Shown here: positions 14,616-21,421 of the stretch, piece by piece
Layout: each line of letters begins with the position of its first letter
Numbering within the stretch: position 1 is the stretch's first letter
From: JACPHB01 sp964495505
GTDB taxonomy: Bacteria > Patescibacteriota > Minisyncoccia > UBA10092
Reading direction: 5' to 3'
Assembly (NCBI GenBank): GCA_964495505.1
Contig: CAZBVM010000005.1
Span: 1 to 31,311 of the forward strand
Length of the DNA: 31,311 bases
The notes under the pieces: generated by a model
What the model saw: the letters and a program-made list of their open reading frames with translations, nothing else
Told to the model about the DNA's origin: nothing
Database searches by the model: none
Translations under genes and position numbers: made by a program

Positions 14616-15108
14616 TAAAATGTCTCCCTACGGGAGATCTCCCGTAGGGAGAGAAAAAGTTAATGAAATTAAAAATATTATCAATGAGTTTTGGAAACGC
14701 GCCGGCATTACCGATTTTGAAATTAAAACCATAGAAATAGTTGCTGACAGCTCTTTAAATATTGGCGTCTCCATTGGCGATGCCAGTTTGCTTATTGGCG
14801 AAGGAGGGTGCAATATTAAAGCGTTTGAAGTTGCTTTAAGTTTGATAATTAGAAAGCAGTTGGAAAATATTTCTGTCATTCATCTCGATATTAATAATTA
14901 TCGCGAATTTAAAAACGAAACCTTAAGAGAGTTAGCTAAAAAAGCCGCTCGGCGTGCAAGATTTTACAAGCAGCCAGTAACTTTAGAAGCCATGTCGTCT
15001 TATGACAGAAGAATTATTCATACCGAACTTGCCGCTCACCCCGATATTGAAACTAAAAGCAACGGCGAAGGCATCAACCGCCGGGTGGTGGTGAAATATA
15101 TTAGTTAA
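14608..15108 (+). CDS. khpB: RNA-binding protein Jag/KhpB (KH and R3H domains)
   Basis: 166 aa. A short N-terminal segment replaces the Jag-N domain. A KH-like domain follows (about 45-105) with the LLIGEGGCNIKAFE loop. The R3H domain is next (about 106-166): LRELAKKAARRARFYKQPVTLEAMSSYDRRIIHTEL and SNGEGINRRVVVKYI, including the Arg and His of R3H. The family binds RNA and is tied to cell-envelope control. It overlaps yidC by 8 bp, as expected for this locus. Residues 6-15 (SPYGRSPVGR) are encoded by a perfect 30-bp palindrome (14623-14652), so the N-terminus has been altered by an inserted element. A start at ATG 14620 is possible. Confidence 0.92.
   Translation: MNNKMSPYGRSPVGREKVNEIKNIINEFWKRAGITDFEIKTIEIVADSSLNIGVSIGDASLLIGEGGCNIKAFEVALSLIIRKQLENISVIHLDINNYREFKNETLRELAKKAARRARFYKQPVTLEAMSSYDRRIIHTELAAHPDIETKSNGEGINRRVVVKYIS
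14623..14652 (+). repeat. Perfect 30-bp palindrome inside khpB/jag
   Basis: TCTCCCTACGGGAGA (14623-14637) is followed directly by its exact reverse complement (14638-14652), with no loop. It is in frame and encodes SPYGRSPVGR immediately after the alternative start codon. A perfect inverted repeat of this length in a coding region is not expected by chance. Confidence 0.9.
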
Positions 15109-15116
15109 GAAATAAT

Positions 15117-15193
15117 AAACCCACCCTCATCCCTCCCTTATCAGGGAGGGACTCTAATTCCTACCCTGACAAGGGGAGGTTAGGAGGGGTTTA
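15117..15193. repeat. Composite palindromic element, copy 1
   Basis: About 77 bp between the convergent jag and beta-propeller genes. The outer ends AAACCCACCCT and GGAGGGGTTT are complementary. Inside are two hairpins, the clearest being CCCTCCCT-TATC-AGGGAGGG (15131-15150). It contains the stop codon of the minus-strand gene and could act as a terminator for both genes. Related copies are at 18388-18518 and 20932-21003. Confidence 0.85.
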
Positions 15194-16189
15194 TTTGAGA
15201 GTTAATTTATAAAGAAATTGGTTTTCTTTTAGTATAAAGAAAATACGACTTTCATCGTTGCTTACGGCAAGATTTGAAATACTGCCGATATTTTCAAAAA
15301 TTAGCGTCTTTTCGCCAGTTTCGGTGTTTATTTTCCATATATCGTCGTTAGTTAAAAAGGCATTTTTATAGTAATCATCCGGCAAAACGGCAAAATCGGG
15401 CCATGATTTAGGAATGGCGCAATAGATATTTATCAGGTCTTTACTACTCCAGGTGCATTTATCAATCAAAGTTGAAACGTTGCTTATGATTTTTTGATCG
15501 CCTTTTTTATCATAAACGGCCAATACCGGATTTTTGCCACTTGAATCGGTATAAGAATAAATAAAACTGTTGCCATCGGGCCTGCCTGCCGGCAAGGCAG
15601 GCGCGAATAATATTTCAAGCCCGAAACTGCTAATTATTTTTCTAATTCCCAAATTTCTCGCGTCTAAAAACCACAAACCTCCGGCTACTAAACCGCTGGG
15701 TTTGGAAACAAGTGCGATAGTATTTATAGTGGGCCACTTCAAAATAATGTCTTGGAGTTTCAAGTCGCTTATTAAGGTTCTTTGATTTTTTCCGCTTGAG
15801 TCGCCGGTGAATAAACCGTTATTTTTCTGATAAACAATTTTTTTGCCGTCAGGTGAAAAAACTTTGGGCCAAATTATTTCGGCTATATTTTCAACCGGCG
15901 CTTGATTTGTCAAACTTGGCTTTTCTTCTGCTTCGTTTAGCTGCCAAAACTGACCCTTGAAATCGTAGAACAAAATTATTTCATTATCTTTACTCAGCGA
16001 TAAAACTGGTCCCTCACTTATTAATTTAAGGTTTGTTTCGTTTTGGTTTTGGCCCGGTACCGTGAAATTAACGCCAGTTGTTGGAGTAACTGCTTCTTGA
16101 GGTTTTAGAGTAAAATACCAAATCAGCCCTCCAATGATTATAAGACCCGAAAGTACTGTTAAAATTATATAAAAAGTTTTTTTTGACAT
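15191..16189 (-). CDS. Membrane-anchored TolB-like beta-propeller protein
   Basis: 332 aa. The N-terminal membrane anchor (about 5-27) is followed by a Thr/Gln/Asn-rich linker and a repeated beta-sheet domain. Propeller-style motifs are visible, such as VFSPDGKKIVYQ (about 110), NSFIYSYTDSSGKNPVLAVYD, and DIWKINTETGEKTLI near the end. The fold is like TolB/WD40-type propellers on the outer face of the membrane. It is the last gene of the secretion-like block, so it may be an accessory envelope component. An in-frame GC palindrome (15580-15602) encodes ALPAGRP. The stop lies within a composite palindromic repeat. Confidence 0.72.
   Translation of the reverse strand: MSKKTFYIILTVLSGLIIIGGLIWYFTLKPQEAVTPTTGVNFTVPGQNQNETNLKLISEGPVLSLSKDNEIILFYDFKGQFWQLNEAEEKPSLTNQAPVENIAEIIWPKVFSPDGKKIVYQKNNGLFTGDSSGKNQRTLISDLKLQDIILKWPTINTIALVSKPSGLVAGGLWFLDARNLGIRKIISSFGLEILFAPALPAGRPDGNSFIYSYTDSSGKNPVLAVYDKKGDQKIISNVSTLIDKCTWSSKDLINIYCAIPKSWPDFAVLPDDYYKNAFLTNDDIWKINTETGEKTLIFENIGSISNLAVSNDESRIFFILKENQFLYKLTLK
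15580..15602 (-). repeat. GC-rich palindrome inserted in the propeller gene
   Basis: Near-perfect palindrome with GCCTGCCTG and AAGGCAGGC arms around CCGGC. It is a variant of the 20-bp palindrome inserted in rsmA (27242-27261). It is in frame and encodes ALPAGRP in a loop between propeller strands. Confidence 0.75.
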
Positions 16190-16208
16190 ATTCTAATACG
16201 GAATAATT

Positions 16209-16763
16209 TTATTGCAGCATATTTGAAGTATTTTTCCATTGGCCGTTAATGCAAATGGCAAAATTAGGAGCTGATCCTGTAACGTCTCCTTCTTGGCATG
16301 GCGCTCCCTCTACTGCCTGTTGGTTTCCTGTCAAACCTTGGCCCTGAAATTGAGTCGGAGTAAGATTGGGGTTTCTTAAATTGACCAAATCGGGGTTGAT
16401 GGTTCGCAGTAGTAGATAAGAAATTAACAAAATGCCAACGCCAAAAAGAGCTTGAAAGATCATATCTTTGGCGTCCTCAACTCTAGCGGCGTTACCAGCG
16501 GCCAAAATATACGTTATGCCGCCGATTATCATTTGGGTCAAAGCTAAAATAGTGATTAAACCCAAGCCAAAAATGAAAAGATAATTGATATATTCTGGAA
16601 GTCCCGCGCCGGGAGCCGGCTGACCGGCTATTGGAGGTAATGCTGTTTCAAGCTTGACTTGGGCCTGCGCCACATTAGTATATGGTATATAGTATATGGT
16701 ATATAGGAAAATCACTGATAAAATCAGTAATAATAATTTATTAATATTCAAAAAATTTTTCAT
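16209..16763 (-). CDS. VirB2/TrbC-like pilin-type membrane protein
   Basis: 184 aa from ATG 16763. It has a signal peptide (MKNFLNINKLLLLILSVI, then the repeat-derived LYTIYYIPYTNV and AQAQ, with probable cleavage after AQA). Two long hydrophobic helices follow (YLFIFGLGLITILALTQMIIGG and FQALFGVGILLISYLLLRTI) with a short charged loop (AGNAARVEDAKD) between them. That is the VirB2/TrbC pilin topology, where GNAARVEDAKD-type loops are common. The C-terminal tail contains two Cys. In the family, processed subunits form the pilus or an inner-membrane ring of type IV secretion machines. The gene lies between the PKD-like and propeller genes. The leader has tandem TAGTATT units and no Shine-Dalgarno. 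Confidence 0.75.
   Translation of the reverse strand: MKNFLNINKLLLLILSVIFLYTIYYIPYTNVAQAQVKLETALPPIAGQPAPGAGLPEYINYLFIFGLGLITILALTQMIIGGITYILAAGNAARVEDAKDMIFQALFGVGILLISYLLLRTINPDLVNLRNPNLTPTQFQGQGLTGNQQAVEGAPCQEGDVTGSAPNFAICINGQWKNTSNMLQ
16676..16707 (-). repeat. AT-rich repeat encoding part of a signal peptide (copy A)
   Basis: Alternating TATATGG/TATATAG units encode LYTIYYIPYTN at the end of the hydrophobic core of the signal peptide. Nearly the same repeat occurs in the neighbouring gene at 17774-17804. Confidence 0.7.
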
Positions 16764-16803
16764 AAATCTCAAAATACTAAATACTAAATACTAAATATTA
16801 TTT

Positions 16804-17861
16804 TTATCTGATTTCTAAATTAGTTAATGATTCTGCAATTTCCAGTTTGTTATTGGGATTTTGAGCCACAACCTTGATCTGAACAGAAAATTGCCCGGAG
16901 GAATCATTTGCTAAGTTTAATGTTGCAAGCCATGGTTTTTCAGTTTTATCGTTCACTTCGATGTTACCGATAAACCATTGCCACTTTAAATCTTTTATCA
17001 GAGCAGAAAAAAAGTAGGTTTGAGCAGTAAAATTTAAATCTGTAGGCATTACTGTTAAATTTTTTAACGCAATACCAAAAGGAAAAGTGGTTTTAGGATC
17101 AGAGAAGTACACCAAAACCTGGGGCTTCGCAACCGGAATTAGCGCATCTTTGCTTAAAGAAACAGCGCCGTCACCGGTTTTTATTTCAAGCCGTACAAAA
17201 TGGGAATTCCCGGGAAAGTTACTGATTCTGAAAGCGTATGAAGATTTGTTTAAACCCGATTTTAGAGAATCCATTTTACCGTCTATCTTCCAATTGTATG
17301 TTAAATTGTTTGAGTTAATCAGGTTTTTAGTTCCTGGCTGATAAATGAANNNNNNNNNNGCAGGGCTGAAATTGCGACAAGGGAATTTTGGGTCGGCATT
17401 AATTTGGCGCGATAAAAAACTGGCGCCTGCGAATTAGAGACCCAAGTTAAATCAACGTCGCTAACTGTAAGATTGATAGTATCGGAAAGAATATCTGCAT
17501 TTGGAGTTGTCACGCTGACATTGACTCTATAAATTGTTCCGACGCTGCCAGTTCTGAAAGTAAAAGTGTTTTTATTCAAACCCGAGGCGCTGGTTTGCCG
17601 CGCGCCATTTAAAAACCAGACGTAATTTGAATCGCCGGCGCCGGTTACTCCCGAAAGATTGGCAGTAACAATGACTGTTGAATTGGGAGTTGGAGTTACG
17701 GGATCGGAATTTAAAGTGATGGTCGGTTTAATGCTTCCGATTGTTGGCAGTTCAAACTGAGCCAGCGCGGCGTTGGTATATGGTATATGGTATATAGTAT
17801 ATAGAAGAATTCCCGATAAAATTAGCGGTAACAATCTCTTAACATTTAAAATTTTTTTCAT
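16804..17861 (-). CDS. Secreted PKD/Ig-like repeat protein, interrupted by an assembly gap
   Basis: One gene split by ten Ns (17350-17359). It starts at ATG 17861 with a signal peptide (MKKILNVKRLLPLILSGI, then LYTIYHIPYTNAALAQ). The first module contains PTITLNSDPVTPTPNSTVIV and NYVWFLNGARQ. After the gap the reading continues FIYQPGTKNLINSNNLTYNW and KIDGK, then SGLNKSSYAFRI and two more beta-sandwich-like stretches. The two halves repeat a YxWxxxG...SGLNK pattern, as expected for PKD/Ig-like domains. The real gap must be 2 modulo 3 in length. In related clusters, proteins of this sort are exported accessory factors. No enzyme motif is seen. Confidence 0.72.
17350..17359. other. Assembly gap (10 Ns) inside the PKD-like gene
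   Basis: Ten Ns separate two frames of one protein (ends at SAL, resumes at FIYQPG). This is a scaffold gap and not a biological frameshift. Confidence 0.95.
17774..17804 (-). repeat. AT-rich repeat encoding part of a signal peptide (copy B)
   Basis: Alternating TATATGG/TATATAG units encode LYTIYHIPYTN, matching copy A at 16676-16707. Both genes also have tandem TAGTATT units directly before the start codon. Confidence 0.7.
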
Positions 17862-17879
17862 AATTCCAAATACTAAATA

Positions 17880-18335
17880 CTATTTAATTTTTGATGCCGC
17901 TTTGGCGGCTTTTTCAATCATTTCGCCGGCCAGAGGAATTTTTTCGGCTTTAACTAAGAAATAAAGAATTAAGACCGCTATTATCCAGCCGATCCAGTTC
18001 ACGACGGGGATTAAGTTGGCCAGTCCTCCCCCAAAAGCAAGCCACCAATAAGCGCCCATTCCTTTATATTGAAGATAAAACCAGAAAATCCCCGTTGCTA
18101 TTAAATTTAGTGCTGGATCGGCGATTACGTAAATTACTTGTCCGACAACGGGAATTAAGCCGACAATTGTTAAAAGAACAAAAAGAAGATCAATATAAGC
18201 GGCTCCCAAAAACAACAAGAGCCATTCGCCGGAATCAACTTGAGACGCTCCGCTTTTTTTTGCGGCTTGTGATTTTTCGGTTAACTTTTCTTTTGTTTTA
18301 TCTAATTTTTGTTGTAATTTTTCCGCTATCGGCAT
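17880..18335 (-). CDS. Small polytopic membrane protein, unknown function
   Basis: 151 aa. A charged, probably coiled N-terminus (MPIAEKLQQKLDKTKEKLTE) is followed by about four hydrophobic segments: WLLLFLGAAYIDLLFVLLTI, VVGQVIYVIADPALNLIATG, WWLAFGGGLANLIPVVNWIG and WIIAVLILYFLVKA. A short amphipathic tail (EMIEKAAKAASKIK) ends it. Two IPVV(G/N) motifs suggest an internal repeat of a two-helix unit. It lies between VirB4 and the PKD-like gene on the same strand and is likely part of the same membrane machine. No named family is recognised. Confidence 0.7.
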   Translation of the reverse strand: MPIAEKLQQKLDKTKEKLTEKSQAAKKSGASQVDSGEWLLLFLGAAYIDLLFVLLTIVGLIPVVGQVIYVIADPALNLIATGIFWFYLQYKGMGAYWWLAFGGGLANLIPVVNWIGWIIAVLILYFLVKAEKIPLAGEMIEKAAKAASKIK

Positions 18336-18349
18336 ACGTATTTATTATA

Positions 18350-18387
18350 TAATTTCTAATTTCTAATTTCTAATTTCTAATTTCTAT
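18350..18387. repeat. Tandem AATTTCT repeat
   Basis: About five head-to-tail copies of the 7-mer AATTTCT/TAATTTC run into the composite palindromic element that begins at 18388. Confidence 0.85.
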
Positions 18388-18518
18388 AACCCCTCCTAAC
18401 CTCCCCTTATCAGGGGAGGAATTTAGCTTCCTCCCTGACAGCCCCCTCCCTGATAAGGGAGGGAAGGGTGGGTTTTCTATTAAAACCCCCTTCATTTCCC
18501 CCTTATCAGGGGGAAGTT
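18388..18518. repeat. Composite palindromic element, copies 2a and 2b
   Basis: About one and a half units. Hairpins include CTCCCCTTATCAGGGGAG (around 18401-18418), CCCTCCCTGATAAGGGAGGG (around 18445-18464) and CCCCCTTATCAGGGGG (around 18498-18513), with AACCC/GGGTT outer ends. The last hairpin abuts the TGA stop of the VirB4-like gene, where it could serve as a terminator or processing site. Confidence 0.85.
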
Positions 18519-20270
18519 TCATGGGGCTAACGCCTCGGCCCGCTCCAATTCTTTTTTCGCCTGTTCAATCGCAAGGAGCTGAGCCGGGTCGGAGGTGATA
18601 ATTTGGTCTTCCGTGTAGGAAGCGATGACTTTAATCGCCACGTGCTTTTGACCGGCGAAAAACAAGCCCTCGCCCACTTCCGATTCCAAAAGAAGGAATT
18701 TTTCTTCATCCGTTAAGTTAAAGGTCTTTTGCAAAATATCAATGTTGGTTGGCGACTGTTTGAAAAGAAATTGGAGGCTGGAGTTGGTTAAAATCGGTTT
18801 GCCGTAAGGACTGCCCAAAAAGTCGCTGACGTCCTGGGTAATGGTGGTAACTCCCAAAAAATATTTTCTGGCCCGTTTGGCAATGCCAAACATAAACGAA
18901 GCGCCGTCGTCATACTTCATCAGCCACCAGGCCTCGTCAACCATCAGTATTCTCTTTTTAAGTTCGCTTCTGACCATGTTCCAAATAAAGTGGAGGATCA
19001 CGTACATAGCTATCGGCCGCAGTTCTTCTTCCATGTCTCTGATTGAAAAAACCACCAATTTGTTTTTTATTTCAAGATTGGTCGGATTATTCAGAAAGCC
19101 CGAGTAAGAACCGGTAACGTATTTCTCAAGTCGTCTTGAAAGCGATTCGGCGCCGGTCATATTGTCTAAAACGGTCTTCAAATCCGACATCGTTGGCATT
19201 ACACTTTTACTGAAATCGGAAGTCTCCGTAATATCGCGGCTGGCATATGTTTGGGTAACCGCCGAGTCAATAATAGCATCCTCTTCCGGCGTTAAGCCGC
19301 CAAGCATAATGCGCAGAAGCCCGACCAGGTTAATGATATTAGAGCGCAAAATATTGGCCGGACTTTCTTCTTCCTTGGGTAAAGGCAAATCAAAAGGATT
19401 CAGATGGTTTTCCGAGGTAAGAGAAATTTTTAGGAACGCGCCGCCGATGGTCTCGACCAAATACTGGTATTCATTTTCCGGGTCAATAACAATTACTTCA
19501 GAGCCAAGCATCATTGAGCGCAGAATTTCAAGTTTAGCGGCATAGGACTTGCCGCCGCCGGATTTTCCGAAAATCACCGTATTGGCGTTTTCTAAAGAAA
19601 ATCGATCAAAAAGAATCAAGGAATTATTATGCCGGTTGATTCCGTAAAGGATACCGTTATCGGAGGTTAAATCCGAAGAAACAAATGGAAAAGTGGCGGC
19701 AATGGGTCCGGAGTTCATTGTGGTGTTAATTTGAAGCTGGTCTGTAACAATCGGCAAAGTGGAGTTAAAACTCTCGGCCTGCTGGTAAATTGCCGGTTTG
19801 CTGTAAGCCAGCTTAGCGTCTAAAATGGAACGGAGCGACGTTTCAGTTTTATTTAACTCTTCTAAAGAATCGGCGTAAACGGTGATGTAAAGCCCAAATT
19901 TAAATAATTTTTCCCTGGCCTGCTGAAGCTTGTCTCTTAAGTCCTCAAGGTCGCGATGAGCGGTCTCAAGCATCGGGTCCCGCACCAGTCCCCTGTCTTC
20001 GCGCATGGTAATTTCCGATTCAACTTGAGCCACTTTTTTTCTCAAATTCTTTAAAGCCATTCCTGTGTCTATCGGACTGATAAAAAAACTGATATCCATT
20101 GTTTTATCAAGATTGATCATAGTCGAAAACCAATTGGCGTTAAGAAATCGCGGATAGTTGAAAATAAAAAAGCTTCGGGTGAATTTTTTCCCAATACGAA
20201 GGTAGCCCGAGTTAATTTCCAAGGCACTCGGCGCTAAAATGTCATGAAGTTGTTGCAATGGCGATATCAT
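18519..20270 (-). CDS. VirB4/TraC-type ATPase, C-terminal (motor) protein
   Basis: 583 aa. It begins with the end of the VirB4 N-terminal region (YPRFLNANWF at about 40-49; a coiled segment at 72-125). The ATPase domain follows: Walker A GKSGGGKS (235-242), VIVIDPENEYQYL (259-271), Walker B with the VirB4-type DEAWW (ILMVDEAWWLM, 441-451), and the TTITQDVSDFLGS segment after it. VirB4 ATPases energise assembly and transport in type IV secretion systems at the inner membrane. The N-terminal half is a separate protein here: the previous gene ends 29 bp inside this one in another frame, so the two are translationally coupled. The split seems intact and deliberate. No relaxase or VirD4 coupling ATPase lies nearby. 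Confidence 0.92.
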   Translation of the reverse strand: MISPLQQLHDILAPSALEINSGYLRIGKKFTRSFFIFNYPRFLNANWFSTMINLDKTMDISFFISPIDTGMALKNLRKKVAQVESEITMREDRGLVRDPMLETAHRDLEDLRDKLQQAREKLFKFGLYITVYADSLEELNKTETSLRSILDAKLAYSKPAIYQQAESFNSTLPIVTDQLQINTTMNSGPIAATFPFVSSDLTSDNGILYGINRHNNSLILFDRFSLENANTVIFGKSGGGKSYAAKLEILRSMMLGSEVIVIDPENEYQYLVETIGGAFLKISLTSENHLNPFDLPLPKEEESPANILRSNIINLVGLLRIMLGGLTPEEDAIIDSAVTQTYASRDITETSDFSKSVMPTMSDLKTVLDNMTGAESLSRRLEKYVTGSYSGFLNNPTNLEIKNKLVVFSIRDMEEELRPIAMYVILHFIWNMVRSELKKRILMVDEAWWLMKYDDGASFMFGIAKRARKYFLGVTTITQDVSDFLGSPYGKPILTNSSLQFLFKQSPTNIDILQKTFNLTDEEKFLLLESEVGEGLFFAGQKHVAIKVIASYTEDQIITSDPAQLLAIEQAKKELERAEALAP

Positions 20271-20907
20271 GTTTTGTTAATTCTTCGGGGTTGTAAAGGT
20301 TATAAAATAATTCTACTAATTCGTCGGTTTGAAGATGACTGGCCTTGATGCCTACGTGGGCCAGGGTCAAAATGGTATGTTCAACCCGTTGAAGCAATTG
20401 GCTTTTATATTCTCTGAATTTTTCTTCGGACAAAGTTTCTTTTTTTTGGGTTTTAGGCAATAGAGAAGTTATTTTTTCTATCGGTCCCTCGGTTTTTGAC
20501 TCTATTGGGTCAAAAGGAACGCCGACATAAAATCTTTTTGTCATAATGTCGGTCAGAGTGACAAAATTTCGTATAAAATTTATATACTCAGCGGTTTGGA
20601 TTTTTAAAAGTTCGTTTTCCTGAGTTTTCAGTTTTTCTTCCAGGGTTTTTAGATAAGGTCCGATATCCAGTTTTCGCGAATGGATGATTATTTGAACCGG
20701 CCAGTCAAAAGAATTGATAAAATCGGCGTAAGCGCTGATAACGGCGTTTTGGCTGTCAATTGATTCCAGTTCAAGATTTCTTGAGCTGGACATTAAAACC
20801 GCGCGCAAACCGCCGTTTTTTAATATGACAATACCTTCGCGGATTTCATCAATAGCCACGAATTCTTGCGTTGCCGGTCCTTTAGTTATTTTTGTTTGAT
20901 TGGGCAT
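20242..20907 (-). CDS. TraC/VirB4 N-terminal-domain protein
   Basis: 221 aa. It starts MPNQTKITKGPATQEFVAID with EIREGIVILKNGGLRAVL, the opening typical of the VirB4/TraC N-terminal domain. It continues with the SFDWPVQIIIHSRKLD segment, a helical stretch (about 85-120) and a tail with ELVELFYNLYNPEELTK, which in single-chain VirB4 proteins precedes the linker to the motor domain. It has no P-loop. It overlaps the motor gene by 29 bp, so the two together make a two-subunit VirB4. A composite palindromic repeat lies just upstream. Confidence 0.8.
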   Translation of the reverse strand: MPNQTKITKGPATQEFVAIDEIREGIVILKNGGLRAVLMSSSRNLELESIDSQNAVISAYADFINSFDWPVQIIIHSRKLDIGPYLKTLEEKLKTQENELLKIQTAEYINFIRNFVTLTDIMTKRFYVGVPFDPIESKTEGPIEKITSLLPKTQKKETLSEEKFREYKSQLLQRVEHTILTLAHVGIKASHLQTDELVELFYNLYNPEELTKHDIAIATTS

Positions 20908-20931
20908 ACTTTAATTTTCTGTGTTTTCCAT

Positions 20932-21003
20932 TAAACCCCCTTTCATTCCCCCTTATCAGGGGGAAGATTCTCCTCCCTGATAAGGGAGGGATAGGGTGGG
21001 TTG
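20932..21003. repeat. Composite palindromic element, copy 3
   Basis: A compact complete unit of about 72 bp between the TraC-like and PrgI genes. Complementary ends AAACCCCC and GGGTGGGTT enclose two hairpins: CCCCCTTATCAGGGGG (about 20948-20963) and CTCCCTGATAAGGGAG (about 20973-20988). Confidence 0.87.
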
Positions 21004-21004
21004 A

Positions 21005-21421
21005 TTAAATATTTCCTCTTCCATTACCAAGATCTAAATTTAACGCCAATTCTTTTAATTTTGAACGGGTTATTTTTTCGATTTCCGGAGTTTCAACTGG
21101 CGTAGGCTTTGATTCGGGCATGGCCTCTTTTCTAAATTTTTCTGGCACTTCTCCGAAAATATACAATTTCGGTTTCATAAAATAAAATACGGCAGCGATA
21201 AAAAAGTAAACAAACGGCCGATCGTTTATTTTTAAAAAAGCAAAAGCCATGGCCGCGGCGGTAATAGGCAGGGCGACAATTATCCAAATGTAAAATTTAA
21301 ATAAAAACCAAAACACAAAAAGAACGGCGGCGGCGAAAGCCAGATATATAAATTGCTTAAGCGTGAGCGGCCCGATTATTCTGTCTTCTATGTCTATAAA
21401 TTGTGGGACTTGATACTGCAT
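21005..21421 (-). CDS. PrgI family membrane protein
   Basis: 138 aa. It starts MQYQVPQFIDIEDRIIGPLT with LKQFIYLAFAAAVLF, the characteristic PrgI opening. Two closely spaced hydrophobic helices (about 28-45 and 48-68) follow, then a short LKINDRPFVYFFIAAVFYFMKPKLYIF segment and a charged soluble tail. PrgI proteins are VirB3-like inner-membrane partners of VirB4 in many Gram-positive and CPR type IV secretion clusters, and here the gene precedes the VirB4 pair. Its start overlaps the end of the upstream Pro-rich gene by one base. Confidence 0.87.
   Translation of the reverse strand: MQYQVPQFIDIEDRIIGPLTLKQFIYLAFAAAVLFVFWFLFKFYIWIIVALPITAAAMAFAFLKINDRPFVYFFIAAVFYFMKPKLYIFGEVPEKFRKEAMPESKPTPVETPEIEKITRSKLKELALNLDLGNGRGNI

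Noticed and set aside
17319..17361. Apparent premature end of the PKD-like protein
   Set aside because: Reading the other frame after the Ns gives a continuous domain (FIYQPG...), so the stop is an artefact of gap length.
15117..21003. CRISPR array from repeated palindromic units
   Set aside because: Only a few copies, separated by whole genes, with no regular spacers and no cas genes.
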